Assembly: GCF_042944905.1 (NCBI RefSeq) | Contig: NZ_CP168496.1 | Coordinates: 2,294,001 to 2,358,000, forward strand | From: Psychrobacillus sp042944905 | Lineage (GTDB): Bacteria > Bacillota > Bacilli > Bacillales_A > Planococcaceae | Direction: 5' to 3' | DNA length: 64,000 nt | Program-made: the position numbers and the translations under genes | In this document: positions 1 to 8,038 of the stretch, piece after piece | Numbering within the stretch: position 1 is the first letter of the stretch | How the letters are laid out: every line of letters begins with the position of its first letter | The notes under the pieces: generated by a model | Databases searched by the model: none | Told to the model about the DNA's origin: nothing | The model's input: the letters and a program-made list of their open reading frames with translations, nothing else

Positions 1-982
1 TGTCAATAGCTTCTTTGTATGCGTCTAATATAAAGTCTCTTGAAGTAAGCGCACTCACCAGCATAACTAGTGTAGATTTTGGCAAGTGAAAGTTAGTAAT
101 CATCCCATCAATGCATTTAAATTCATATCCTGGATAAATGAAGATAGATGTCCAACCACTGTCTTCTTCTATCTTCCCTTCAAATTTGGTGGCAACTGTT
201 TCTAATGTTCTTGTTGAAGTTGTTCCGACAGCAACAACTTTTCCACCAGCTTGCCTCACTTCATTAATCGTCTGTGCAGTTTGTTTAGAAACACGATAAA
301 ACTCTGAATGCATTTCGTGATCATCAATCGAATCGACACTAACTGGTCGGAATGTGCCAAGCCCAACATGAAGTGTCACAAAAGCTATTTTAACACCTTT
401 TGCTTGTATTTCATCTATAAGTGATTGAGTAAAATGAAGCCCTGCAGTTGGTGCAGCAGCTGATCCTTGTTCTTTTGCATAAACCGTTTGATAGCGGTCT
501 TTATCTTCCAATTTTTCGTGTATATAAGGTGGAAGGGGCATTTCACCAAGCTGATCTAACACTTCGAAAAACAAACCTTTATACTCCATTTGGAATATTC
601 GTCCGCCATGCTCTTTTAGTTCAGTACAAACGGCAGTTAATAGACCATCGCCAAAGGTAATTTTTGTTCCTATTTTTACACGCTTCGCAGGTTTTACTAG
701 TGTTTCCCAATGATCCCCTTCTATTTGCGTTAACAATAGAACTTCTACATGTGCCCCAGTCTCTTCTTTTATGCCCATTAAACGAGCTGGCATTACCTTC
801 GTGTCATTTAATACTAGACAATCCCCTTTTTTTAACTCACCGAGAATAGCAGAAAAAGTTTCATGTTTAGTTAAATTGTTTGGATAATCCGCTATTAGCA
901 GTTTACTGCTTGTCCGGTCAAGAAGCGGGGTTTGTGCAATTAACTCTTCTGGTAAATCAAAATCAAAATCTTCTACTTTCAT
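1..982 (-). CDS. queA: S-adenosylmethionine:tRNA ribosyltransferase-isomerase QueA (partial, C-terminus outside window)
   Basis: QueA adds the cyclopentenediol ring of epoxyqueuosine to tRNA, using the ribosyl group of SAM, in the cytosol. The protein begins MKVEDFDFDLPEELIAQTP, the usual N-terminus, and contains the family stretches VLNDTKVMPARLMG and MITNFHLPKSTLVMLVSA. About 327 residues are visible and the family has about 342, so only some 15 C-terminal residues lie off the left edge. The ATG follows an aaggaag ribosome site. It lies just downstream of ruvB, the same ruvA-ruvB-queA order as in B. subtilis, so cotranscription is likely. Identity is secure. Confidence 0.96.
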   Translation of the reverse strand, partial: MKVEDFDFDLPEELIAQTPLLDRTSSKLLIADYPNNLTKHETFSAILGELKKGDCLVLNDTKVMPARLMGIKEETGAHVEVLLLTQIEGDHWETLVKPAKRVKIGTKITFGDGLLTAVCTELKEHGGRIFQMEYKGLFFEVLDQLGEMPLPPYIHEKLEDKDRYQTVYAKEQGSAAAPTAGLHFTQSLIDEIQAKGVKIAFVTLHVGLGTFRPVSVDSIDDHEMHSEFYRVSKQTAQTINEVRQAGGKVVAVGTTSTRTLETVATKFEGKIEEDSGWTSIFIYPGYEFKCIDGMITNFHLPKSTLVMLVSALTSRDFILDAYKEAID

Positions 983-996
983 ATAGCTTACTTCCT

Positions 997-2010
997 TTAT
1001 AAGTTGTCTTTTTCAATTGGTAACGGAAATCCTAGATGTTCATAAGCGAGGGTCGATACAATTCTTCCCCTTGGTGATCGTTGGATAAAACCAATTTGCA
1101 TTAAATACGGCTCATACACATCTTCAATGGTTGTAGATTCTTCCCCAATGCTAGCTGCTATCGTGTCTAGACCTACAGGGCCTCCTCTGAAGCGTTCGAT
1201 CATTGCTGTGATTAATTTATGGTCGATATGATCCAAGCCTCTTGGGTCGACTTGCAAAAGTTCTAATGCTTCTCTGGCAATATCCAATGAAATATGTCCA
1301 TTCCCTCGAACTTGTGCATAATCTCTCACACGCTTAAGTAAACGATTTGCGATACGCGGAGTTCCTCTTGCACGTCTCGCAATTTCTCCTGCTGATTCAT
1401 AATCGATTGAAGCATTAAATAACTCTGCACTTCTAACAACAATCGAAGTTAAAGCCTTTTCATCATAAAAATCGAGTCTTAATAACACGCCAAAACGATC
1501 TCTAAGTGGAGCTGATAATGCACCTGCTCGTGTAGTGGCACCGATTAATGTAAAAGGCGGTAAGTCCAATCGAACACTGCGAGCAGATGGGCCTTTTCCA
1601 ACAACAATATCTAAACAAAAGTCTTCCATCGCCGGATAGAGTACTTCTTCAATCGAGCGATTTAACCGATGAATTTCATCTATAAATAAAACATCTCCAG
1701 GTTCAAGTGAACTAACAATAGCAGCTAAGTCTCCTGGTCGTTCAATTGCGGGACCACTCGTCATCCGTATTTGGACATTCATTTCATTTGCAATAACAGC
1801 TGCAAGTGTTGTCTTACCAAGTCCAGGAGGTCCATACAATAGACAGTGATCTAAACTTTCACTTCTCATTTTGGCAGCTTCGATGAAAATTTCTAAATTA
1901 TGTTTTATCTTATCTTGCCCAATGTATTGTGACAATAATTGAGGACGAAGCGATTGCTCAAATGGCTCATCAAAATTAGAAACTTCACTTGATATTACAC
2001 GATCTGTCAT
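997..2010 (-). CDS. ruvB: Holliday junction branch-migration ATPase RuvB
   Basis: RuvB is the hexameric AAA+ motor that drives branch migration of Holliday junctions together with RuvA. Visible motifs are the Walker A GPPGLGKTTLA, Walker B LFIDEIHRL, sensor GATTRAG and the arginine-finger region LRDRFG, followed by the small AAA lid and a C-terminal winged helix. I place the start at MTDRVISSE (337 aa) because aaggggg lies 8 bases upstream of that ATG. The longer frame, beginning at 2031, would start before this ribosome site and overlap ruvA. Length matches the family (about 334 aa). Confidence 0.96.
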   Translation of the reverse strand: MTDRVISSEVSNFDEPFEQSLRPQLLSQYIGQDKIKHNLEIFIEAAKMRSESLDHCLLYGPPGLGKTTLAAVIANEMNVQIRMTSGPAIERPGDLAAIVSSLEPGDVLFIDEIHRLNRSIEEVLYPAMEDFCLDIVVGKGPSARSVRLDLPPFTLIGATTRAGALSAPLRDRFGVLLRLDFYDEKALTSIVVRSAELFNASIDYESAGEIARRARGTPRIANRLLKRVRDYAQVRGNGHISLDIAREALELLQVDPRGLDHIDHKLITAMIERFRGGPVGLDTIAASIGEESTTIEDVYEPYLMQIGFIQRSPRGRIVSTLAYEHLGFPLPIEKDNL

Positions 2011-2027
2011 TTCTAGAACCCCCTTAT

Positions 2028-2648
2028 TCACTTACTCGAAAATAATAATTGAAGAGCTTTTTTGATGAAATCATCTGTTGTTTGGAGAGATTCATTTCCT
2101 TTTAATAACGGACGAATTTTCGTCAATTCACGTTCTGAATAACCTAACGCAGTTAATGCAAGCATCGCCTCTTCTAACTCATGATTTGCGTGATTTGAGT
2201 CAAATAATGTAGGTTCGTCTTTTGTAAAATCGAATTGTTCCACATCTATTAAATCATTTAATTTCCCTTTTAAGTCTAATATCATTTGTCGAGCAGTCTT
2301 TTTCCCAACTCCAGGAAATTTCACTAGAAAGGATTCATCCTCACGTTCTATTGCTTGAATAACATGATTTGGTTCGCCACTCGTTAAAATTGCTAGAGCT
2401 CCTTTTGGACCAATGCCAGAAACAAGAATAAGCTTTCTAAATAACTCTCTTTGTGAGAGATCTAAAAAACCCATTAATTGCTGCATGTCTTCCCTTACAT
2501 GAAAATGTGTATACACTTGAATCACTTCTTCACTTTTTCGAAAAGCAAATGGATTTGGTGTAAAAAGTTGATATCCAATTCCTTGTTGTTCTACTATCAC
2601 ATATTCAGGTGTAACACGGGTCACCTGACCTTTTATGTAATCATACAT
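2028..2648 (-). CDS. ruvA: Holliday junction DNA-binding protein RuvA
   Basis: RuvA forms the tetramer that holds the four-way junction and loads RuvB. The 206-residue product has the N-terminal OB-fold start MYDYIKGQVTRV and two helix-hairpin-helix signatures, LVSGIGPKGALAIL and FPGVGKKTARQMILDLKGKL. A linker then leads to the C-terminal three-helix domain that contacts RuvB. Its stop lies some 15 bases before the preferred ruvB start, consistent with one operon. B. subtilis has bofC upstream of ruvA, which is absent here. Confidence 0.96.
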   Translation of the reverse strand: MYDYIKGQVTRVTPEYVIVEQQGIGYQLFTPNPFAFRKSEEVIQVYTHFHVREDMQQLMGFLDLSQRELFRKLILVSGIGPKGALAILTSGEPNHVIQAIEREDESFLVKFPGVGKKTARQMILDLKGKLNDLIDVEQFDFTKDEPTLFDSNHANHELEEAMLALTALGYSERELTKIRPLLKGNESLQTTDDFIKKALQLLFSSK

Positions 2649-2708
2649 ACTATTTATCCCTCACAATCGTCAGACCTATTATAGCATAATAGTATAGACA
2701 ACAAGAAA

Positions 2709-2737
2709 GAAGGTCGCTCTTTATATGAGCGACCTTC
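2709..2737 (-). terminator. Rho-independent terminator after the CotS-like kinase gene
   Basis: An 11-bp perfect inverted repeat (gaaggtcgctc / gagcgaccttc) with a 7-base loop is followed on the minus strand by a T-rich run (tttctt). It lies between the end of the kinase-like gene and ruvA, so it separates the safA transcript from the ruv operon. Confidence 0.85.
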
Positions 2738-2751
2738 GCTTATTCATCCTC

Positions 2752-3600
2752 TTATAAGTGACTTAAATTATAGCATAATTTCGGCCATTCTGTTAGTGCT
2801 TTATTTGTATATGGTATTAGTTGATCAATAAATTTTTGCTTTCTCTCTATTGGCAACGCATAAGCATATAACCATTCTCTATATAATTCATTGGGATACA
2901 TCAAAGCTTCTTTATGTTTTAATACTACCTTTTCTAATAATGGAAATTCATGAATCAAACAATAAATGTCATAGTCAATTGCAGGAAGTACACGATGCAT
3001 CCACAAGATGTCTTCCACTTCCTTTGGGCCAATTACAGCAAGATCAAAGTCTATCATTTTGTATGCTTCTTGATTGGACAAAAAGTTATGATGTACAACA
3101 TCTCCATGCAATATCGTAATATCCTGGTTACTAAACGATTGTATATTATTCAATGCAATTAAACCATATTGGATAAGCATCTTCGTTTTTTCTACACCCA
3201 TATAAAATTCTACAAAATAAGCAATCTCTTTCATTCTTAAAAACCGATTTTGCCACTTAGCGATTAAATCAAACTGCACCAACAGGTTGGAGTCTTCCCA
3301 CTTGATCAATCGATTCGTTTCATGTAACTCATTTAATAAGGAATAGACTTCTTTTCGATCTCTGTCACTTCCATAATCAACTGAGTGTGTCCCCTTAAAC
3401 CAAGGTTGTATAATAAAGTCTTCTTGTGCAGATTCCACAACTGGTAAAATAAAAGGCTTATCAAGATGCTGTAACTCTTGATGAATTAAACGAATCTTTT
3501 CTGCCTGTTCCACCGTTGAATACTTTTTTACAGAAAAAAGACCATTTTCATTTTCCCATTTCCATACATTTTTTTTTATTTGTCTAATATAATTATTCAC
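2752..3600 (-). CDS. Spore-coat CotS/YsxE-like protein with aminoglycoside-phosphotransferase fold
   Basis: The 282-residue protein has the kinase-like catalytic signature of the APH/choline kinase fold: ILHGDVVHHNFL (catalytic-loop HGDxxxxN) and, some 15 residues later, MIDFDLA (metal-binding D of the DFG equivalent). The N-lobe is recognisable but short. It follows safA by 3 bases, so the two are probably cotranscribed. Spore-coat kinases of the CotS/YsxE/YutH type share this fold. B. subtilis keeps ysxE beside spoVID, and here the only such gene sits beside the other LysM coat morphogen. The coat role comes from context, and the substrate is unknown. Confidence 0.6.
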   Translation of the reverse strand: MNNYIRQIKKNVWKWENENGLFSVKKYSTVEQAEKIRLIHQELQHLDKPFILPVVESAQEDFIIQPWFKGTHSVDYGSDRDRKEVYSLLNELHETNRLIKWEDSNLLVQFDLIAKWQNRFLRMKEIAYFVEFYMGVEKTKMLIQYGLIALNNIQSFSNQDITILHGDVVHHNFLSNQEAYKMIDFDLAVIGPKEVEDILWMHRVLPAIDYDIYCLIHEFPLLEKVVLKHKEALMYPNELYREWLYAYALPIERKQKFIDQLIPYTNKALTEWPKLCYNLSHL

Positions 3601-3603
3601 TTT

Positions 3604-4521
3604 TTAAAAGTGATGGAACGGATGGGGTGGACACGGATGGGGTGGACATGGATATACTGGTACGTAGCATACAGGCATATATGGATAATGCCCATAAGAT
3701 TGCATTTCCTGCATATCTGGTTCCATGTATGGGAATGACTGCATTGACTGACATTGTTCACATTGACACATTGGTTCGTACGGATACATTGGTACCATCT
3801 CGGAAGAAGGTTCTTCCATCATTGGACTCACATTTTGTGGAGCAGGTGGCGTTGGAATTGGCTGTGGTGGTGGTTGAACTTGATTTACCGGATTTGCTTC
3901 AGTTATTACATTGATTTCTTCTTTTTCACGATCTTCATTATGAATATTTATATGAATCGATGTAGATTCAATAAGTCTCCACCCTTGAGGTGAAGGAGTC
4001 ATTTCTATTTCTGGTACGGGCATTATATGATAAGGCATAGTATAAGTATGAACTGGTGGTGCTTGTTGAATTGGTGGTGGTGGTGCTTGTTGAACTGGTG
4101 GTGCTATTGGTACGGGTTGAACAGGCATCGCTTTGTAAATCGGATGTACCGGCTGTGCTTTATAAATTGGATGAACTGGATGCGATATATGAACTGGGTG
4201 ATGCGGGTGATGCAAGTGATGATGATGATGACTTTCGTGATGTGGATGACTTGGTTGATAATTCATGTTAGTTCCAGGATGTGGCTGGATCTTGACTTCC
4301 TCCTTCTTAACCATTTCTTTCTTTACATGACGTTCCTCGCTATATGGATGTCTTGTAGACTCCATCTTTTTCGTTTCAGGAATAAAAATCTTCATCCCAG
4401 GCACAATATACTCTGGATTCGCCAGATGTGCATTTAACTTCTTTAGTTCATCAAAGGAAACATCGTAGCTTCTCGATATTTTCCAAAGAGTGTCCCCTTT
4501 TTGTACGATATGAATGTGCAC
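3604..4521 (-). CDS. safA: SafA-like spore coat morphogenetic protein (LysM plus His/Pro-rich region)
   Basis: The N-terminus HIVQKGDTLWKISRSY...VPGMKIFIP is a LysM domain (residues 2-48) very like SafA of B. subtilis, which organises the inner spore coat at the cortex interface. The rest (305 aa total) is low complexity: a histidine cluster near residue 97-110, repeats of HPVHPIYKA, proline/glutamine-rich stretches, then a Met/Tyr/Cys-rich tail with CQCEQC and PCPPHPCPPHPFHHF. The start is GTG, 6 bases after a strong ggagg. Position next to pheA-pheB and upstream of ruvA matches safA. The His/Cys-rich body is not typical of B. subtilis SafA. Confidence 0.8.
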   Translation of the reverse strand: MHIHIVQKGDTLWKISRSYDVSFDELKKLNAHLANPEYIVPGMKIFIPETKKMESTRHPYSEERHVKKEMVKKEEVKIQPHPGTNMNYQPSHPHHESHHHHHLHHPHHPVHISHPVHPIYKAQPVHPIYKAMPVQPVPIAPPVQQAPPPPIQQAPPVHTYTMPYHIMPVPEIEMTPSPQGWRLIESTSIHINIHNEDREKEEINVITEANPVNQVQPPPQPIPTPPAPQNVSPMMEEPSSEMVPMYPYEPMCQCEQCQSMQSFPYMEPDMQEMQSYGHYPYMPVCYVPVYPCPPHPCPPHPFHHF

Positions 4522-4544
4522 AGTTTTCCTCCTTCCTTCCCTTT

Positions 4545-4570
4545 AAAATATGTATATCAATTTCAAATGG
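4545..4570 (-). promoter_or_regulatory. Possible mother-cell sigma (SigE/SigK-type) promoter of safA
   Basis: Reading the minus strand, a CATATTTT -10-like box lies upstream of the safA ribosome site, with an AC dinucleotide about 17 bases further upstream. This fits the loose SigE/SigK consensus (-10 CATAnnnT). safA is transcribed by mother-cell sigma factors in B. subtilis. The match is short and could be chance. Confidence 0.3.
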
Positions 4571-4659
4571 TCACAGGTTTTCAAAACATTCTGAGTCCCT
4601 TCATGTTAAACTTATGAAAAGACAGTAGGCAGTTATGCCAATTTGGATGGATTATTATT

Positions 4660-4990
4660 GAAAATGAGAAAAACGCAAGCGTCCTTTAAGTGCATTTTGT
4701 CTTCTCTATTTCTAGAGTGCTTTGGACGAAACATTGGCTACACTATTAACGTTAGAGTAATGGATTGTGAAGTGACTGCTACACTTCACGATCCATTTTT
4801 TTCGGTAATCTTGTGGCGGATGTTTGTCCGTCGTCCTCTTGAAATACTTAAAGACATAATGCATTTGGTTTGGATAATGAGAGATAAGATGCTTTCCTAC
4901 TCTTTTAAAAGCGGACGAAGATGCAATTTCGTCCGCTCAGCGCTTCTTTATCAATAGATACTACCTATTTTTTCTCTGTTTCCGCTAGCT
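4660..4990 (+). repeat. Dispersed intergenic element R2, full copy A
   Basis: A roughly 330-base non-coding unit, nearly the same as the stretch at 57516-57825. It starts with aaaaacgcaagcg and a tttaagtgcattttgtctt segment. Next comes a hairpin built on gtgaagtg/cacttcac followed by a T7 run, then ttttcggtaatcttgtgg. A second hairpin, gcggacgaa/ttcgtccgc, lies near the right end. It sits in the gap between safA and pheA. The open frame across it is not conserved between copies. Confidence 0.75.
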
Positions 4991-5046
4991 ATATTATTAA
5001 ACAAATGAAAGTACCAGAAGTATATTGTCTTTCTATTTTGTATTGT

Positions 5047-5164
5047 TGATTGGAGCGAAATGCGGCAACTCCAGCGGGAAAAGCGTGTCCAGGTGAGACC
5101 CCACAGCGAAGCGAGGAGGCTCACGGACCGCCCGCGGAAAGCGTCCGCCTGCAGCGGAAATCAA
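5047..5164 (+). repeat. GC-rich Bacillus-type intergenic repeat R1, copy 1
   Basis: A GC-rich block in AT-rich DNA: gattggagcg, ctccagcgggaaaagcgtg, gtgagaccccacag, gaggaggctcac, cgcggaaagcgtccgcctg, agcggaaatc. The same block recurs inverted at 49555-49673 and directly at 49918-50037. Repeats of this wording are widespread in intergenic DNA of Bacillus and relatives (from memory). Function is unknown. It contains short palindromes that could fold as RNA. Confidence 0.75.
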
Positions 5165-5199
5165 GCTGATTCTAACATGAAAATTTATATACTTTTTGT

Positions 5200-5275
5200 A
5201 TAAAAACGCAAGCATTCTTTAGGTGCATACTGTCTTCACTATTTCTTGAGTGTTTTGGACGAAACGTTGGCCACA
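5200..5275 (+). repeat. Dispersed element R2, truncated copy D
   Basis: The left 75 bases of R2 are present (aaaaacgcaagc, ttaggtgcatactgtctt, gagtgttttggacgaaac, ccacactatta), after which similarity to copies A and B stops. It lies about 35 bases after R1 copy 1, joined by a linker containing atgaaaatttatatacttt. A similar linker joins R1 copy 3 to R2 copy C. Confidence 0.65.
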
Positions 5276-5326
5276 CTATTATTATAGAAGTTCATTAGGA
5301 TGAAATGCCGACTAACCCAAATAAAT

Positions 5327-5356
5327 AAGCACCTCCATTTGAATAGGAAGGTGCTT
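5327..5356 (-). terminator. Terminator after pheA
   Basis: Inverted repeat aagcacctcc / ggaaggtgctt with a single bulge and a short loop, followed on the minus strand by an A/T-rich atttattt tail. It lies about 45 bases downstream of the pheA stop. Confidence 0.7.
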
Positions 5357-5400
5357 TTATGGTCTTTAATAAACTTCAACTCATCAGTGAAAAGTGTTTC

Positions 5401-6258
5401 TTAGGTTTTGTATGTAAAATAAGAACCAAGGGATTTAACTTCACATCCTAAAGCACTTAACTCTTCCAAAGCCCCTCTCATCATCGGCGTTCGCTCGTCT
5501 TCTAAAACATCAATAACGAAAAAGTATTGACCTAAGCCTGTTTTTAATGGACGGGATTCAATTTTACTCAAATTGAGCTGTCTCCATGCAAAAACAGAAA
5601 GTACTTGATGTAACGCTCCAGAACGATCATCTTTTGGTAAAGTAATCATAACAGTCGTTTTAACTTGATCAATATGCCCTATTTTCTGTATGCAAAGATT
5701 GCTTTTTGACAGAACAAAGAAACGTGTATGATTAAAATGGAAATCATGAATATTATTTTCGACAATCGATAATCCATATTCAGTAGCTGCGGATGAATTT
5801 CCAATTGCAGCAATACAGTCCTGTTCATTTTCGGAAACAAACTTAGCTGCTGCTGCTGTTGAAGTTGATTGTTCAAGAGGAACTTTGCCAAAACGATAAT
5901 ATAAATACTTATGACACTGTGCTAAAGCATGTGGATGAGAGTAGATTGTATTTATTTCTTCCCACTTTTTTTCATTATTTGGATGAACCATTAGATGTTG
6001 CTCAATTGGAGATTGTATTTCCGCAATCACATATAAATCTACTTCATGAAATAAGTAATCAATTGTTAACGGAACAGTTCCCTCTAAGGCATTTTCCAGA
6101 GGAACGACAGCAATATCTACTTTTCCGTTTACTACTGATTCAATGCATTCAGGTATCGTTCGGGTAGATACAAGCAAATCATTTTGAAATAATGCTTTAG
6201 TTGCTAAATGCGTAAAGGAAGCTTCTGGTCCAAGGTAAGCCACTTTCTGTATTGCCAT
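5401..6258 (-). CDS. pheA: Prephenate dehydratase
   Basis: PheA converts prephenate to phenylpyruvate in phenylalanine synthesis (cytosolic). The 285-residue protein starts AIQKVAYLGPEASFTH, has the catalytic TRF motif in FNHTRFFVLS, and ends in an ACT domain with KIESRPLKTGLGQYFF, the phenylalanine-binding ESRP motif that gives feedback inhibition. Start ATG follows aaggagg. It is directly downstream of pheB (12-base gap), the arrangement seen in B. subtilis. Monofunctional: no chorismate mutase domain. Confidence 0.95.
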   Translation of the reverse strand: MAIQKVAYLGPEASFTHLATKALFQNDLLVSTRTIPECIESVVNGKVDIAVVPLENALEGTVPLTIDYLFHEVDLYVIAEIQSPIEQHLMVHPNNEKKWEEINTIYSHPHALAQCHKYLYYRFGKVPLEQSTSTAAAAKFVSENEQDCIAAIGNSSAATEYGLSIVENNIHDFHFNHTRFFVLSKSNLCIQKIGHIDQVKTTVMITLPKDDRSGALHQVLSVFAWRQLNLSKIESRPLKTGLGQYFFVIDVLEDERTPMMRGALEELSALGCEVKSLGSYFTYKT

Positions 6259-6270
6259 ATGTAATCCTCC

Positions 6271-6726
6271 TTACAAAGCACCAGAACTAATTACTTCAGC
6301 AGATTCCACAAAGTCTAGTCGCTTCAATTCATTGATAAAATCATCTAGTTGTTTTGTCATCTCCGTAACATCTAAAGACAATGTAACGCTTGCTCTTCCT
6401 TGGATTGGAATAGTTTGATGTATAGTCAAGATATTAATGGAGGATTCTGCAACAAGTTGCAAAAGTCTAGCAAGGGTGCCTTCTCTGTCCTCAAGTTGTA
6501 GAAATACCGTTAATATTCTTTCCTGTACAATCGAATGGAAAGGAAAAACCGCATCACGATACTTATAAAAAGCACTTCGAGATAAATCAACTTCTTTTAC
6601 TGCATCCCAAATGGAAGACACTTTTCCAGATTGGAGAAGATGTTTTGCTTCCAAAGTTTTTTGCATTGCTTCGGTAAGAACATCCTCTCTTACTAAATAA
6701 AAGCGTTGATGCGTCACATCTTTCAT
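6271..6726 (-). CDS. pheB: ACT-domain protein PheB (UPF0735)
   Basis: A 151-residue protein of the PheB family. Residues about 5-65 form a helical/HTH-like region (YLVREDVLTEAMQKTL, WDAVKEVDLSRSAFYKYRDAVFPF). The C-terminal half is an ACT domain (EDREGTLARLLQLVAESSINILTIHQTIPIQGRASVTLSLD), a small-molecule sensor fold. It lies between obg and pheA as in B. subtilis. A role in aromatic amino-acid regulation is suspected from context only. Confidence 0.9.
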   Translation of the reverse strand: MKDVTHQRFYLVREDVLTEAMQKTLEAKHLLQSGKVSSIWDAVKEVDLSRSAFYKYRDAVFPFHSIVQERILTVFLQLEDREGTLARLLQLVAESSINILTIHQTIPIQGRASVTLSLDVTEMTKQLDDFINELKRLDFVESAEVISSGAL

Positions 6727-6743
6727 ACGGTTTCCTCATTTCC

Positions 6744-8033
6744 CTATTCGATAAATTCAAACTCAAATTCTAATAGTCTTACAGTATCTCCATCCTTAGC
6801 ACCACGTAAACGAAGTGCTTCATCGATTCCCATCCCTCTCAACTGTCTAGAGAATCTACGTATTGAGTCTTCACGGCTGAAGTCAGTCATTTTAAATAAA
6901 CGTTCCACTGTTCCACCAGATAAAATAAATGATCCATCATCATCTCGTGAAATCGTGAAATCATCTTTTTTCGCTTCATGCTTGTACATAACAGAGGTTT
7001 CTGTTTCCTCTTCCACTAAATCTTCTAATGGGTATTCGGGAGCATCTTCTAACAAGTCGGCAATAGCAAAAAGTAAATCTTGTACTCCTTGTCGTGAAAT
7101 TGCAGAAATTGAGAAGATTTTCACATCCGACCCAATCTTTTCGCGGAATACTTTTAAGTTTTCTTCTGATTCAGGCATGTCCATTTTATTTGCAACAATA
7201 AGTTGAGGTCTTTCTGTTAAACGTAGATTATATTGTTTTAGTTCGTCATTAATCGTCAAGTAGTCTTCATAAGGTTCTCGTCCTTCGAGTCCTGACATAT
7301 CGATCATATGCACAATAACTCGTGTACGCTCAATATGACGCAAGAATTGATGACCTAGGCCAACTCCCTCATGTGCACCTTCGATTAATCCTGGTAAGTC
7401 TGCCATCGCAAAGCTTCGATGATCTTCCGTTTCGACCATTCCTAAATTAGGAACAATGGTTGTGAAATGATATGGAGCGATCTTTGGTTTCGCAGACGAT
7501 ACAACGGATAATAAAGTCGATTTCCCTACACTTGGAAATCCAACCAAACCAACATCAGCTAAAACTTTAAGTTCTAACGTAACATTTAACTCGAACCCTG
7601 GTTCACCTTTCTCAGAAAGCTCTGGTGCGGGATTGGCAGGAGTCGCAAAACGAGAATTCCCTCTACCGCCGCGTCCCCCTCTAGCTATTGCTGCTTTTTG
7701 ACCATGTTCCACTAAGTCAGCTATAACTTGACCAGTTTCTTCATTCATTACAACAGTACCAGGAGGAACTTTTACGAATAAATCATCCGCATTTGCTCCG
7801 TGCATATTCTTACTACCGCCATGATCCCCACGGTTTGCTTTAAAAATTCGTTTATAGCGGAAATCCATTAACGTACGTAAACCTTCATCTACTACGAAAA
7901 TAACATCTCCACCATTTCCACCGTCCCCACCTGCAGGACCGCCTAGAGGTACATACTTTTCGCGACGGAATCCAACCATACCATCTCCGCCGTCTCCACC
8001 TTTGACATACACTTTTACGTGATCAACAAACAT
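6744..8033 (-). CDS. obgE: Obg GTPase
   Basis: Obg is a ribosome-associated GTPase needed for late 50S assembly, stress signalling and, in B. subtilis, sporulation onset. The 429-aa product shows the glycine-rich Obg fold (residues 1-158, FVDHVKVYVKGGDGG, GGRGGRGNSRFATP), the G domain (GFPSVGKSTLL, DLPGLIEGAHEG, NKMD) and the OCT domain at the C-terminus. It follows spo0B by 5 bases, the classical spo0B-obg operon. Confidence 0.96.
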   Translation of the reverse strand: MFVDHVKVYVKGGDGGDGMVGFRREKYVPLGGPAGGDGGNGGDVIFVVDEGLRTLMDFRYKRIFKANRGDHGGSKNMHGANADDLFVKVPPGTVVMNEETGQVIADLVEHGQKAAIARGGRGGRGNSRFATPANPAPELSEKGEPGFELNVTLELKVLADVGLVGFPSVGKSTLLSVVSSAKPKIAPYHFTTIVPNLGMVETEDHRSFAMADLPGLIEGAHEGVGLGHQFLRHIERTRVIVHMIDMSGLEGREPYEDYLTINDELKQYNLRLTERPQLIVANKMDMPESEENLKVFREKIGSDVKIFSISAISRQGVQDLLFAIADLLEDAPEYPLEDLVEEETETSVMYKHEAKKDDFTISRDDDGSFILSGGTVERLFKMTDFSREDSIRRFSRQLRGMGIDEALRLRGAKDGDTVRLLEFEFEFIE

Positions 8034-8038
8034 TTATT

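Noticed and set aside
4027..4437. Trp/Leu-rich and acidic plus-strand frames opposite safA
   Set aside because: They mirror the proline/histidine repeats of safA on the other strand and have no ribosome site or plausible protein composition.
4643..4957. A 104-residue plus-strand open frame in R2 sharing a peptide with a frame in copy B (57411-57734)
   Set aside because: The shared peptide covers the hairpin and its right flank only. Upstream of it the two copies are in different frames, so the coding reading is not conserved.
5033..5215. A 60-residue minus-strand frame over R1
   Set aside because: It lies within the GC-rich repeat and is not kept in the other R1 copies.
6706..7206. A 166-residue plus-strand frame opposite obg
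   Set aside because: It is serine-rich antisense shadow of the Obg C-terminal region, with no ribosome site.
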